Origin: Chitinophagales bacterium
Lineage (GTDB): Bacteria; Bacteroidota; Bacteroidia; Chitinophagales; Chitinophagaceae
NCBI GenBank assembly: GCA_017303455.1
Contig: JAFLBM010000002.1
Coordinates: forward strand, 232,417 to 296,416
Direction of reading: 5' to 3'
DNA: 64,000 nt
Shown: positions 8,430-16,243 of the stretch, piece by piece
Layout: each line of letters starts with the position of its first letter
How positions within the stretch are numbered: position 1 is the stretch's first letter
The notes under the pieces: model-generated
What the model was told of the DNA's origin: nothing
Database searches by the model: none
The model's input: the letters and a program-made list of their open reading frames with translations, nothing else
Position numbers and translations under genes: made by a program

Positions 8430-9338
8430 CTAAAAATACCCGTTCTTCTTCCTGTCTTCCATGGCTGCTTCCGTTACTTTGTCATCGATCCTGGTTTCTC
8501 CCCGTTCACTGATCCTTGTTGCTATGATCTCATTGATCACTTCATCCAGGTTAGCGGCAGCAGATTCAACAGCAGCGGTACAGGTCATATCACCTACCGT
8601 TCTGTAGCGTACTTGTTTGGTGAGTACCACATCACTTGCATCTGGCTGCACAAATTCACTGATGGCCACCAACTGCCCTTCATGTTCGATCACCTGCCGT
8701 TCATGTGCAAAATAGATAGACGGAAGATCTATATTCTCCTTGCGGATATAATTCCAGATATCCAGTTCTGTCCAGTTGCTGATCGGGAATACTCTCACAT
8801 TCTCTCCTTTATGGATTCTTCCATTATAAATATTCCAGAGCTCAGGCCGTTGCAATTTGGGGTTCCATTGCCCAAACTCATCCCGGACAGAAAATATTCT
8901 TTCCTTTGCCCTTGCCTTTTCTTCATCTCTCCGGGCGCCTCCGATACAAGCATCAAATTTGAATTCTTCGATCGTATCTAACAGTGTGTAGGTCTGTAAC
9001 CAGTTACGACTGGGAAATTTTCCTTTTGGTTCCGTGAGGTTCTTTTGTTTAATGGTATCTTCCACTTTCCTGACAACCAGTGTTGCATTGACTTCATTAG
9101 CCAACCAGTCACGGAATTCTAATGCTTCCGGGAAATTATGCCCGGTATCAATATGCACTAACGGAAAAGGTATTTTGCCGGGGGCAAATGCCTTTTTGGC
9201 CAGGTGCACCATGGTAATCGAATCTTTCCCTCCACTGAATAAGAGTGCCGGTCGTTCAAATTGGGCAGCCACTTCACGAAAAATGTGAATACTCTCTGCT
9301 TCAAGCTGCTCCAGGTAATCCAAATGATATTTACTCAT
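8430..9338 (-). CDS. cysD: Sulfate adenylyltransferase subunit 2
   Basis: 302 residues, the usual CysD length. PP-loop ATP pyrophosphatase motif LLFSGGKDSITMVHLA (about 33-48), followed by PFPLVHIDTGHNFPE, GGARRDEEKARAKE and FPISNWTELDIWNYI, all hallmarks of the family. It binds ATP and sulfate and forms APS with CysN in the cytosol. ATG start at 9338, directly followed by YHLDYLEQLEAESIHI, the normal CysD N-terminus. Second enzyme gene of the operon, 50 nt after cysH. Confidence 0.97.
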   Translation of the reverse strand: MSKYHLDYLEQLEAESIHIFREVAAQFERPALLFSGGKDSITMVHLAKKAFAPGKIPFPLVHIDTGHNFPEALEFRDWLANEVNATLVVRKVEDTIKQKNLTEPKGKFPSRNWLQTYTLLDTIEEFKFDACIGGARRDEEKARAKERIFSVRDEFGQWNPKLQRPELWNIYNGRIHKGENVRVFPISNWTELDIWNYIRKENIDLPSIYFAHERQVIEHEGQLVAISEFVQPDASDVVLTKQVRYRTVGDMTCTAAVESAAANLDEVINEIIATRISERGETRIDDKVTEAAMEDRKKNGYF

Positions 9339-9388
9339 AACTATTATTGGTCCGTTTGCATTTATACAAACAATACTGATAAAAAAAT

Positions 9389-10096
9389 CTATCCCGCTTT
9401 CACTTTCGTTTCATGCAATCCGCATTCCTTCTGTGATGCTTCCCACCACCAGCGGCCGGCTCTTGCATCTTCTCCCGGTTCAATGGCTCTTGTACATGGT
9501 GCACAACCGATACTGATAAATCCTTTATCATGCAGGCGGTTGTACGGTACATTATGTTCGTTGATATAACTGATCATTTCATCGTAGCTCCAGTTGATCA
9601 GCGGGTTGAATTTATACAACTGCTTATCTTCTGCCCATTCGATCAGTGGCATCTGTTGCCTGTTGTTTGATTGTTCAGCTCTTAAACCGGTGATCCAAAC
9701 CTTCGCCCCTTTCAATGCCCGGTTCAATGGGATCACTTTCCGGATATAACAGCATTGCTTCCGGTTATCAACTGATTCATAGAAACTGTTGATTCCCTTT
9801 TCTGCCACAAAGCTTTCCACATCCGCTGCTTCCGGGAAATAAACCTGTATCGGTTTTTTATACCGGGCTGTTGTCCGGTCGAGCAGTTCGTATGTTTCAT
9901 TAAACAACCTGCCGGTATCGATCGTAAAGATCTTTACAGGCAGGTCATTTTTAAAAATCACATCGGTGAGCACCTGGTCTTCCTGTCCTAAAGAAGAAGA
10001 AAAGACCACTTCGCCGGGAAATAAAGCAGTCACTAACCGGATCGCTTCCGGCAGTGGACTATTCTCAATTTCCTGTATCTGTTCGCTGCTCAGCAT
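9389..10096 (-). CDS. cysH: Assimilatory adenylylsulfate (APS) reductase, CysH family
   Basis: 235 residues. Contains the PAPS/APS reductase fold (SSSLGQEDQVLTD near 33-45, TIDTGRLFNETYEL) and the iron-sulfur cysteine pairs that mark APS reductases: Cys115-Cys116 and Cys198-x2-Cys201. The catalytic cysteine is Cys225 in the KECGLH motif close to the C-terminus. It reduces APS to sulfite and AMP with a thioredoxin-like donor. No APS kinase gene is seen, which fits use of APS rather than PAPS. The ATG overlaps the stop of the peroxiredoxin gene by one base (TAATG), so the two are translated together. Confidence 0.95.
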   Translation of the reverse strand: MLSSEQIQEIENSPLPEAIRLVTALFPGEVVFSSSLGQEDQVLTDVIFKNDLPVKIFTIDTGRLFNETYELLDRTTARYKKPIQVYFPEAADVESFVAEKGINSFYESVDNRKQCCYIRKVIPLNRALKGAKVWITGLRAEQSNNRQQMPLIEWAEDKQLYKFNPLINWSYDEMISYINEHNVPYNRLHDKGFISIGCAPCTRAIEPGEDARAGRWWWEASQKECGLHETKVKAG

Positions 10097-10731
10097 TAAA
10101 GATTGGGTTGGGGGGTATACCGCAGGTAAGGTTTTACCACCTTCACTCCCTTGGGGAATTTTTTGATAGCATCCTCTGTTGACACGGCCGGAACAACGAT
10201 CACATCTTCGCCTGCTTTCCAGTCGGCAGGTGTAGCTACACTATAACCTGCTGTCAGTTGTAATGAATCCACGACTCTTAATACTTCGTAGAAATTTCTC
10301 CCGGTAGAAGCAGGGTAAACGATCATCAGCTTCACCAGTTTATCAGGCCCAATCACGAATAAAGAACGAACTGTAGCGGTAGCTGATGCATTCGGGTGTA
10401 TCATATCATATAATAAGGCCACTACCCTGTCTTCATCAGCGATGATAGGAAAACCAACAGAACAATGCTGTGTTTCGTTAATATCTTTTCTCCACTCCAT
10501 GTGTTTATCCAGCGGATCAACACTTACAGCCAGCACTTTTACATTACGTTTGGCAAACTCCTCCTGTAATAAAGCCGTTTTACCAAGCTCAGTTGTACAA
10601 ACCGGGGTAAAATCAGCGGGGTGAGAAAATAAAATTCCCCATCCATTACCCAGAAAGTCATAAAAATCTATTTCTCCTTCTGTTGTTTGTGCTTTAAAGT
10701 TGGGAGCAACATCCCCGAGACGTAGTGCCAT
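10096..10731 (-). CDS. Peroxiredoxin, Prx6 (1-Cys) type
   Basis: 211 residues. An AhpC/TSA-fold peroxidase with the peroxidatic Cys45 in HPADFTPVCTTELG, the signature of the Prx6 group, plus the long C-terminal domain of that group (WKAGEDVIVVP). The N-terminus LRLGDVAPNF is typical. It should reduce hydrogen peroxide or organic peroxides in the cytosol. First gene of the sulfur operon, overlapping cysH by one base. Pairing with an APS reductase suggests protection of the iron-sulfur and thiol chemistry of sulfur assimilation, which is an inference. A promoter and two dyad symmetries lie just upstream. Confidence 0.95.
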   Translation of the reverse strand: MALRLGDVAPNFKAQTTEGEIDFYDFLGNGWGILFSHPADFTPVCTTELGKTALLQEEFAKRNVKVLAVSVDPLDKHMEWRKDINETQHCSVGFPIIADEDRVVALLYDMIHPNASATATVRSLFVIGPDKLVKLMIVYPASTGRNFYEVLRVVDSLQLTAGYSVATPADWKAGEDVIVVPAVSTEDAIKKFPKGVKVVKPYLRYTPQPNL

Positions 10732-10751
10732 AATTGAAATTTTTGTGAAGA

Positions 10752-10783
10752 CAAAAATAGGCTTAAATCATTACCCCACCAAC
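10752..10783 (-). promoter_or_regulatory. Candidate promoter of the peroxiredoxin-cys-hem operon
   Basis: Minus strand: TATTTTTG at 10759-10752 matches the Bacteroidota -7 consensus TAnnTTTG exactly. A GTTG at 10783-10780 is a near match to the -33 TTTG, with a 20-nt spacer. The start codon at 10731 would give a leader of about 15 nt. The -33 element lies inside the CCACC/GGTGG dyad, so a repressor bound there would block the promoter. Confidence 0.5.
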
Positions 10784-10814
10784 CCGGTGGACTGAATATA
10801 TCGTGCAAACGATA
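10776..10814. promoter_or_regulatory. Two dyad symmetries upstream of the sulfur operon (possible Rrf2 operator)
   Basis: Two inverted repeats lie between the Rrf2 gene and the peroxiredoxin gene. CCACC-N5-GGTGG spans 10776-10790 and covers the -33 region. TATCGT-N4-ACGATA, a perfect 6-bp dyad, spans 10799-10814 just upstream of it. Rrf2-family regulators bind such dyads, and the Rrf2 gene is adjacent, so one of these may be its operator. That link is an inference. Confidence 0.45.
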
Positions 10815-10851
10815 CCGCTAACTATTGTTGGTAAGAAATAAAACGAGGAAA

Positions 10852-11259
10852 TTACATAACAAGATCCTTCAATGTCCTGTTCTCAACGATCTGAAGGGTG
10901 GCATCCCGCACCTCCACCATCATATCATGAAGGCCGCATTTTTTTTCATCGCAATTTTTGCAACGCTCATAGAAATAGAGACTTACGCAGGGAAGCATAG
11001 CAATAGGACCATTGATCAGGCGGATCACCGTTGCCACTTTTACCTTTTCAGGCCGTTGTTTGAGAAAATACCCGCCTCCTTTGCCTTTTTTGCTATCCAG
11101 TATCCCCGCTTTCTTTAGTTCCAGCAGGATATTTTCGAGAAACTTTAACGGGATCTTCTTCTTTTTGGCGATCTCGGAGATCAGCACCGGGCCCTCGTTA
11201 AATTTTAACGTCAGATAGCTCAACGCCTTAAAGGCATATTGTGACTTCATTGAAAGCAT
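10852..11259 (-). CDS. Rrf2 family transcriptional regulator
   Basis: 135 residues. Winged helix-turn-helix at residues 5-68 (SQYAFKALSYL, ISEIAKKKKIPLKFLENILLELKKAGIL, GKGGGYFL), the normal Rrf2 layout. Four cysteines in the C-terminal half (Cys91, Cys100, Cys103, Cys108 in PCVSLYFYERCKNCDEKKCGLH) resemble the cluster-binding or redox-sensing region of IscR/NsrR/CymR relatives. A second ATG three codons in (MKSQYAF) is equally plausible as the start. The gene lies 4 nt after an OsmC-like gene and 120 nt before the sulfur operon, so it is a good candidate regulator of cysteine or sulfide metabolism. Confidence 0.92.
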   Translation of the reverse strand: MLSMKSQYAFKALSYLTLKFNEGPVLISEIAKKKKIPLKFLENILLELKKAGILDSKKGKGGGYFLKQRPEKVKVATVIRLINGPIAMLPCVSLYFYERCKNCDEKKCGLHDMMVEVRDATLQIVENRTLKDLVM

Positions 11260-11263
11260 AGGC

Positions 11264-11659
11264 CTATTTCAGGATTTCCAATTTATAATTAATGGGTGAA
11301 TTTTTGCGCAGCATAGCTGAAACACCACAATATTTTTCCAGGGACAAATCAATTGCTTTCCGCACCTTGTCTTCGTTCTCCGCTGCAGTCTTTATAGTAT
11401 AGGTGATCATGATCCATTTAAACACCCTGGGATTCTCTTCAGTTTGCTCTGATTCCACTTCAATTGAAAGATCGGAGAATTGCACCCGCATCTTTTCCAG
11501 TATATCCACCACATCAATACCCGAACAGCCTGCCAGACCGGATAATAAAAGAGCTTTGGGACCATGTCCTCTCTTCTTATCGCCATCCACACTAATCCTG
11601 TTGCCTTCGTGTTCGCTTTCAAAAAAATGATCGCCTTTCCAGATAGTAGTAGTTTTCAT
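11264..11659 (-). CDS. OsmC-like thiol peroxidase family protein
   Basis: 131 residues, matching the small OsmC/YhfA-like proteins. The two conserved cysteines are present: Cys45 in GLAGCSGIDV and Cys111 in LEKYCGVSAML. The N-terminal GPKALLLSGLAGC segment is the family signature. OsmC proteins reduce organic hydroperoxides through these cysteines; the exact substrate here is unknown. It lies 2 nt after the CDF gene and 4 nt before the Rrf2 regulator, so the three are probably co-transcribed and tied to redox or sulfur stress. Confidence 0.9.
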   Translation of the reverse strand: MKTTTIWKGDHFFESEHEGNRISVDGDKKRGHGPKALLLSGLAGCSGIDVVDILEKMRVQFSDLSIEVESEQTEENPRVFKWIMITYTIKTAAENEDKVRKAIDLSLEKYCGVSAMLRKNSPINYKLEILK

Positions 11660-11661
11660 TG

Positions 11662-12663
11662 CTATGCCAGCTGGTGTTTTTGATTTTGAAGAATATTCTC
11701 CGGTGTCCAGCCGATCCGTTGCTCAAAATTATGCTTTCGTTCGGAACATTCCTTTTTGTCACAGATACGGCAGGAAAAAGGAAGGCAGCCATCAGAATGC
11801 ACAAAGAATTCAACTGATTCACCAAATTCCTTTCTCACCAGTTCTGCCAATGCATCAATTTCCCGGTGGGCCTCATGTACATTCAGGTACCAGGGAACCG
11901 TAAGATGGCAATCCATGTGGAGAACACTTCCATATTTTATTACCCGCAGGTTGTGCAGGTCGATCCAGTTGGGTTTGCGGTTGGCATTTAAAAGTGCCAC
12001 CAGCTTTGTTAATAAATTCTTGTCCGCCTCGTCCATGATACCGGCCACTGAACTGCGGATGATCCGGTAACCGGTGTACATAATAAATAATCCAAACCCA
12101 ATGGCGACAACGCTATCGATCCATTTTTCCCCGGTCAGGTATAACAGGACAAGCCCGACTACAATACCCAATGTTGACCAGGTATCACTTTGCAAGTGCT
12201 TTCCGCTTGCAACTAAAGCGGCTGAATTATTCTTTTTCCCTATTCGCAGGCAATAGTATCCCAGCAGGAAGTTGACTACAGCCGTTATGGCCACGAGGAT
12301 AATACCATAATCGATCTTCTCCAGTTCAACGGGGTTAATAAGATTTTGAACCGCCTTATAAAGAATGATGGCACCTGCACTTCCAATCAGCGTCCCTTCC
12401 ACTGCGGCAGATAAGAACTCGGCTTTCCCATGTCCATAAGGATGATCAATATCACGAGGTTTGGCTGCGATGAATAAACTATATAAGCCAATAAAACCAG
12501 CCGCTACATTGACAATACTCTCCAATGCATCGGTAAGAATAGATACAGAGTGAGTGGAGTAATACGCAATGACCTTAACTGCCAGCAGTATCACCGATAC
12601 AGCTGCCACCCATTTTTGTACGCTTAGATTTTGTTGTTGTATTGTCACAGGCTGCTTATTCAA
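11662..12663 (-). CDS. Cation diffusion facilitator (CDF) family transporter
   Basis: About 330 residues with around six membrane helices in the first 210 residues and a cytoplasmic C-terminal domain. Metal-site residues are visible in LTDALESIVN (TM2), HPYGHGKAEF and HLQSDTWST (TM5, H-x3-D). CDF proteins exchange Zn, Fe, Mn or similar divalent ions for protons. The C-terminal tail carries CLPFSCRICDKKECSER, four closely spaced cysteines (C-x4-C-x2-C-x4-C) that could bind metal. The first codon at 12663 is TTG and overlaps the upstream lipoprotein gene by 8 bp; a GTG at 12648 is an alternative start. The downstream OsmC gene begins 2 nt after the stop. Confidence 0.9.
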   Translation of the reverse strand: MNKQPVTIQQQNLSVQKWVAAVSVILLAVKVIAYYSTHSVSILTDALESIVNVAAGFIGLYSLFIAAKPRDIDHPYGHGKAEFLSAAVEGTLIGSAGAIILYKAVQNLINPVELEKIDYGIILVAITAVVNFLLGYYCLRIGKKNNSAALVASGKHLQSDTWSTLGIVVGLVLLYLTGEKWIDSVVAIGFGLFIMYTGYRIIRSSVAGIMDEADKNLLTKLVALLNANRKPNWIDLHNLRVIKYGSVLHMDCHLTVPWYLNVHEAHREIDALAELVRKEFGESVEFFVHSDGCLPFSCRICDKKECSERKHNFEQRIGWTPENILQNQKHQLA

Positions 12664-13429
12664 AACTTTCCTTTACATATTTCATCCATTGTTTGCGTGC
12701 ATGCTGTAAGAAAGCAACTGGTGCAGTAGCAAACTCTTTTTCAGATTCGTACCTGCCGAAGCTTTGTAGTATTTGCTCGTATTCATCTGTTTTCTTTGGC
12801 AGTTTTTCCAGGTTCATATCATTTTCGGTAACTGTAAACTTATCGTCGGCCCCGGCTTTGATCCACATAGGTCCCCGTAATGAATACTTCATCGTATCCT
12901 CATGCATGATCAGCTTCATGTAAGCTGGTGATACATCGCTCCTGCAGGCCAGTTTATACTGGATGGTCGTCTCTGCAATACCGTTGCTGTCCAGATCAGT
13001 AATCATTATTGATCCCTTCATAAATTCTGTGGTGATATCAAATGGGCAGGCCTTTTCTGCATCAGTGATTTTCCATAATATCCTGTATGCAGTATCCTTT
13101 TTTATAAAATGAAAAGCATGTAATTCAGCCGTCTGACCCTCTTCGCCATAATCACTCTTCTGCTTATCATCAAATGCAGCAACAAAAGAAGTAATAAGAA
13201 TATTATCTCCCAGCTTATCTTTCCATTGCCAGGCTTCATTGAGTTTTCCCCGGAACTTAAGCGAAGCCGGGATTTGATCTGCCCTTAGTTCAACTGGCAC
13301 AATAGCAGTTGCCAGTTTGTTTGTGATTGCTTCCGGGCTATTGTTCGTAACAGTATCCTTTTCTTTATTGTCACCTGAAGAATTACAGGCAGCCAGCAGT
13401 AACAGGAAACAGGGAAGGAATAGTCGCAT
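12656..13429 (-). CDS. Exported lipoprotein of unknown function
   Basis: 257 residues. The N-terminus (MRLFLPCFLLLLAAC) is a lipoprotein signal peptide with lipobox LAAC and lipidated Cys15, followed by a Ser/Thr/Asn-rich linker. The mature part resembles the M949_RS01915-type family (TDLDSNGIAETTIQYKLACRSDVSPAYMK near 155-183), a poorly characterised group named for surface polysaccharide biosynthesis; this is from memory of the family and not certain. It overlaps the CDF transporter gene and probably heads that short operon. Confidence 0.75.
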   Translation of the reverse strand: MRLFLPCFLLLLAACNSSGDNKEKDTVTNNSPEAITNKLATAIVPVELRADQIPASLKFRGKLNEAWQWKDKLGDNILITSFVAAFDDKQKSDYGEEGQTAELHAFHFIKKDTAYRILWKITDAEKACPFDITTEFMKGSIMITDLDSNGIAETTIQYKLACRSDVSPAYMKLIMHEDTMKYSLRGPMWIKAGADDKFTVTENDMNLEKLPKKTDEYEQILQSFGRYESEKEFATAPVAFLQHARKQWMKYVKESFE

Positions 13430-13486
13430 ACAGAACTATTGAATGATGCCCGAAATTAACTGAAATCAGCAAGGAAAAAGATAATA

Positions 13487-14932
13487 TTAGGCGGCTTGTT
13501 TACGGTTGAAGAATGAACGCATTTTTTTGGCAAACCGGTGATAGGATTCCTTATTAAATAATTGAGAATCCCGCATGGCTTTGTAAGTAAGGAACAAACC
13601 AACCGGTACCAAAACAAAAGTAGCCAGCCACATACCCATAAAAGGGCTCAGGGTATTTTCTTTGGCAAATTTTTCGCCCATGGTACTGGAGAAGTAAAAG
13701 ACCATAAAAAAGATGATGGCAAATATCAGGGGTGTTCCCAAACCACCTTTCCGGATAATAGAACCTAATGGTGCCCCGATAAGGAATAAAACAAGACAGG
13801 CAAGGGAAAGTGATATCTTCCGGTGCCATTCTATATTATGCTTCCTGAATATTCTTTCACGGTCCTTTAAGTTAGTGGCGGTTGATTCAAGTCCGACCCT
13901 GATAGAATTAACTTGCCCTGAGGCCCGCTGCGCCACATCCGTCTTTGCTGAGTCGGGCAGCCACTGCGAAAAAGTGGTAGCTGTTTTTCTTTTCCCGGTG
14001 TCAATCACTTCCTGCTTTGACCAGTTGCTGTCAATATACTTTGTGAAGGTCCAGGTTGCGTACATTGTTTTTGTCAACTGCACCCTGATGGCATCATTCT
14101 CTTTTCTGAGCGAATCAATCGCTATATCCAGTTGCCGCATACTCAAAACCCTTTCATTATTCTTATTGACACTATCGTCAGTTCTGACAAACTGGAAGGC
14201 ACTAAGGTCAAACTGTTTGGTGTATTCTTTAAACCCAAGTCGTATGAACTCTGTATTCGGACTGTACGCATTACTCGTCCGTTCCTGGTAACGCCAGCCA
14301 TCCCGCAGGTTGAATTCAAGGTATCGTTTATCCTCCGTCACCCGCATCACACCGCTTTTGGCAATAATAAAATTATCCTGCACCGGGTTGGTTTGCTCGT
14401 AGATGATCACATCCCTGATGATGCTGTCATTGGATTCTTTTTTCCCGATCTTGATAGCAAAGCCATTGATCTTATCATAAAAGACTCCTTCTTTCAGGTC
14501 GAAAGCCGGTTTGGCATACACAATATCCGCTAGCAGTGTCCTGGATTTCAGGTTAGCGATGGGGATAATGTTATTGGAGAACAGGAAAGCGACCCCACAA
14601 ATAAGTAAGGTTACAAAAAATAAAGGCCGCATAAAACGCAGCAGAGAAATGCCCGCCGCTTTGATAGCCACTAATTCAAAACTTTCACCCAGGTTACCAA
14701 AAGTCATCAGCGAGGAGAGCAGGATGGCTAATGGCAAGGCTAATGGGACCAATACCGCCCCCTGGTACCAGATAAACTCAAGGATCAAACCGGCACCCAA
14801 ACCTTTACCTACAAAGTCGTCAATATATAACCAGAAGAACTGCATCACCAGCACGAGCAGCGTAATAAAGAACGTTGCCACAAAAGGCCCGACAAAGGCC
14901 TTGATGATGAGTTTATCTAATTTTTTGATCAC
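13487..14932 (-). CDS. LptF/LptG family permease (YjgP/YjgQ)
   Basis: 481 residues. Start region KKLDKLIIKAFVGPFVATF, then three membrane helices before about residue 120 and three after about 380, with a large periplasmic beta-rich region between: the LptF/G layout. These proteins form the membrane part of the LptB2FG transporter that lifts lipopolysaccharide from the inner membrane. The periplasmic segment is longer than in E. coli, with a charged stretch near 235-330, as is common in Bacteroidota. The start is GTG at 14932; only 12 nt separate it from the divergent ATG at 14945. F and G cannot be told apart here. Confidence 0.93.
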   Translation of the reverse strand: MIKKLDKLIIKAFVGPFVATFFITLLVLVMQFFWLYIDDFVGKGLGAGLILEFIWYQGAVLVPLALPLAILLSSLMTFGNLGESFELVAIKAAGISLLRFMRPLFFVTLLICGVAFLFSNNIIPIANLKSRTLLADIVYAKPAFDLKEGVFYDKINGFAIKIGKKESNDSIIRDVIIYEQTNPVQDNFIIAKSGVMRVTEDKRYLEFNLRDGWRYQERTSNAYSPNTEFIRLGFKEYTKQFDLSAFQFVRTDDSVNKNNERVLSMRQLDIAIDSLRKENDAIRVQLTKTMYATWTFTKYIDSNWSKQEVIDTGKRKTATTFSQWLPDSAKTDVAQRASGQVNSIRVGLESTATNLKDRERIFRKHNIEWHRKISLSLACLVLFLIGAPLGSIIRKGGLGTPLIFAIIFFMVFYFSSTMGEKFAKENTLSPFMGMWLATFVLVPVGLFLTYKAMRDSQLFNKESYHRFAKKMRSFFNRKQAA

Positions 14933-14933
14933 T

Positions 14934-14962
14934 TATCTTTAAGTATGAATCCCGCAAAAATA
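14934..14962. promoter_or_regulatory. Overlapping divergent promoter elements embedded in coding sequence
   Basis: Minus strand: TATTTTTG at 14962-14955, inside the 14945 reading frame, is an exact -7 match for the LptF/G gene starting at 14932. Plus strand: TATCTTTA at 14934-14941 is a one-mismatch -7 just before the ATG at 14945, with a TTTA at 14912-14915 as a possible -33. Neither has a perfect -33. Confidence 0.35.
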
Positions 14963-15556
14963 AGGCTTTCAGCAACCGAGTTGGAACTGGTGACCAATGC
15001 AGATTGGATTTTAACAAAGAACCGCATCATACAAAAAGTAAAAAGTATACTGGAAGGCCTCCAGGCTGAACAGCAGGATTACATGGTACAGGAAAAAAAA
15101 TGTTTTCCCGCTGAATTTATCAGCCCTTTACCTAAAATTTCAAAGGGAGAAAACTACAAAGGTCTGCCCTACCTGGTGCTGGATCATCCCCGGTATTTTG
15201 ATAAAGAAAATGTGTTTACAATTCGTACACTGTTCTGGTGGGGGAATTTTTTCAGCATTACCCTTCATCTATCCGGCCGATGCAAAGAATTATTTCAGCA
15301 AGAACTTATCAATGCATATGCTGTGTTAGCCGGTACTGATTTTTTTCTTTGCATTAACGATGATCAATGGGAGCATCATTTTGAAAAAGATAACTACAAG
15401 CGGGTAAAAGAAATAACGAGTAGAGAATTTGAACAACTCCTTTCCAAAAAGTTATTTATAAAACTTGCACAAAAATATCCTCTTCAGCAGTGGGATGAGA
15501 TTCCTCCCCGGCTGTTTACCGGATTCAAAAAAATAATGGAAATAGTAAACGCTTAG
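14945..15556 (+). CDS. Conserved hypothetical protein
   Basis: 203 residues, no signal peptide or membrane helix, rich in aromatic residues (TLFWWGNFFSITLHL near 95-109). I do not recognise a family. It starts 12 nt from the divergent LptF/G start and ends with a 4-bp convergent overlap with the START-like gene. Normal codon use and tight packing support it as real. Function unknown. Confidence 0.7.
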   Translation: MNPAKIRLSATELELVTNADWILTKNRIIQKVKSILEGLQAEQQDYMVQEKKCFPAEFISPLPKISKGENYKGLPYLVLDHPRYFDKENVFTIRTLFWWGNFFSITLHLSGRCKELFQQELINAYAVLAGTDFFLCINDDQWEHHFEKDNYKRVKEITSREFEQLLSKKLFIKLAQKYPLQQWDEIPPRLFTGFKKIMEIVNA

Positions 15557-15930
15557 TTACCCAGGCGGTGAAAAAGGTCTTTCACCTGGTGATCCCATAA
15601 CAAGCTCTGGTCTTTGATTTCCTTTTTCTCGGCAAAATCCTTGATCACTAAAATGGTCTGGTTCGTGATCTCTGATTTTTCGATCCGGAATTCAAAATAT
15701 TCATCTTTGGGGGCAGTTTGCCAGTGAAAGCGGACAAATTTATCCTGCTCTGTTTCCAGCAGGTCAGCTTTATCAAAAGAACCGTTCCAGCCAAAGTAAA
15801 AAATGCCATCTCTTTCATCCACCTTTTCTGCAAACCACTCACCCAAACCTGCCGGAGTGGACAAAAATTCGTACAAAATGGATGGTGAACACCGGACGGG
15901 AAATTCTAACGTATATAATTGCTTGCTCAT
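15553..15930 (-). CDS. START-like domain (SRPBCC/AHSA1-type) protein
   Basis: 125 residues. The N-terminal beta strand plus SPSILYEFLSTPAGLGEWFAEKV is the helix-grip start of SRPBCC proteins, followed by FGWNGSFDKADLLE and a C-terminal helix. Bacteroidota carry a stand-alone START-like family of this length. The fold binds hydrophobic ligands; the ligand here is unknown. It is convergent with the 14945 gene and divergent from rpoD. A cytosolic location is likely, as there is no signal peptide. Confidence 0.82.
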   Translation of the reverse strand: MSKQLYTLEFPVRCSPSILYEFLSTPAGLGEWFAEKVDERDGIFYFGWNGSFDKADLLETEQDKFVRFHWQTAPKDEYFEFRIEKSEITNQTILVIKDFAEKKEIKDQSLLWDHQVKDLFHRLGN

Positions 15931-16243
15931 CTTCTCTCTCTTATTAATAAATCATTGCGATAGCTGCAATAATAAATAATAAATCAGTGCCCCAAAATAA
16001 TTTATTATTTATTTTTCCCCTTGTTTTACAGCAAACCCCGTCATTACAAAATAAAACCCTTACATAAGCGTTAAATAATAACCAAAATTTTTTTGGCACA
16101 TATTACTGAAAAGGTTAAATTGCCTTGAAGTTCAATACGTTCCGAACAACCAATGACATTGTGGTGGGTATTTTTAGAGTCATAAGCAGACTGAAACTTA
16201 TTATTCTTTAACCCTTTAAATACACCATTCTAAAACCATACCT
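15931..16243. other. AT-rich intergenic region before rpoD
   Basis: 313 bp without a supported gene. It is very AT-rich around 15950-16090, with repeated ATAATAAAT words. A possible rpoD promoter is TTTG at 16092-16095, a 20-nt spacer and TAAATTGC at 16116-16123 (two mismatches to TAnnTTTG). That would leave a leader of about 115 nt. I see no strong hairpin or RNA gene. Confidence 0.4.

Noticed and set aside
8379..8981. 200-codon plus-strand frame over cysD
   Set aside because: Antisense to CysD with intact motifs.
13713..14291. 192-codon plus-strand frame inside the LptF/G gene
   Set aside because: Antisense to a clear permease; no domain.
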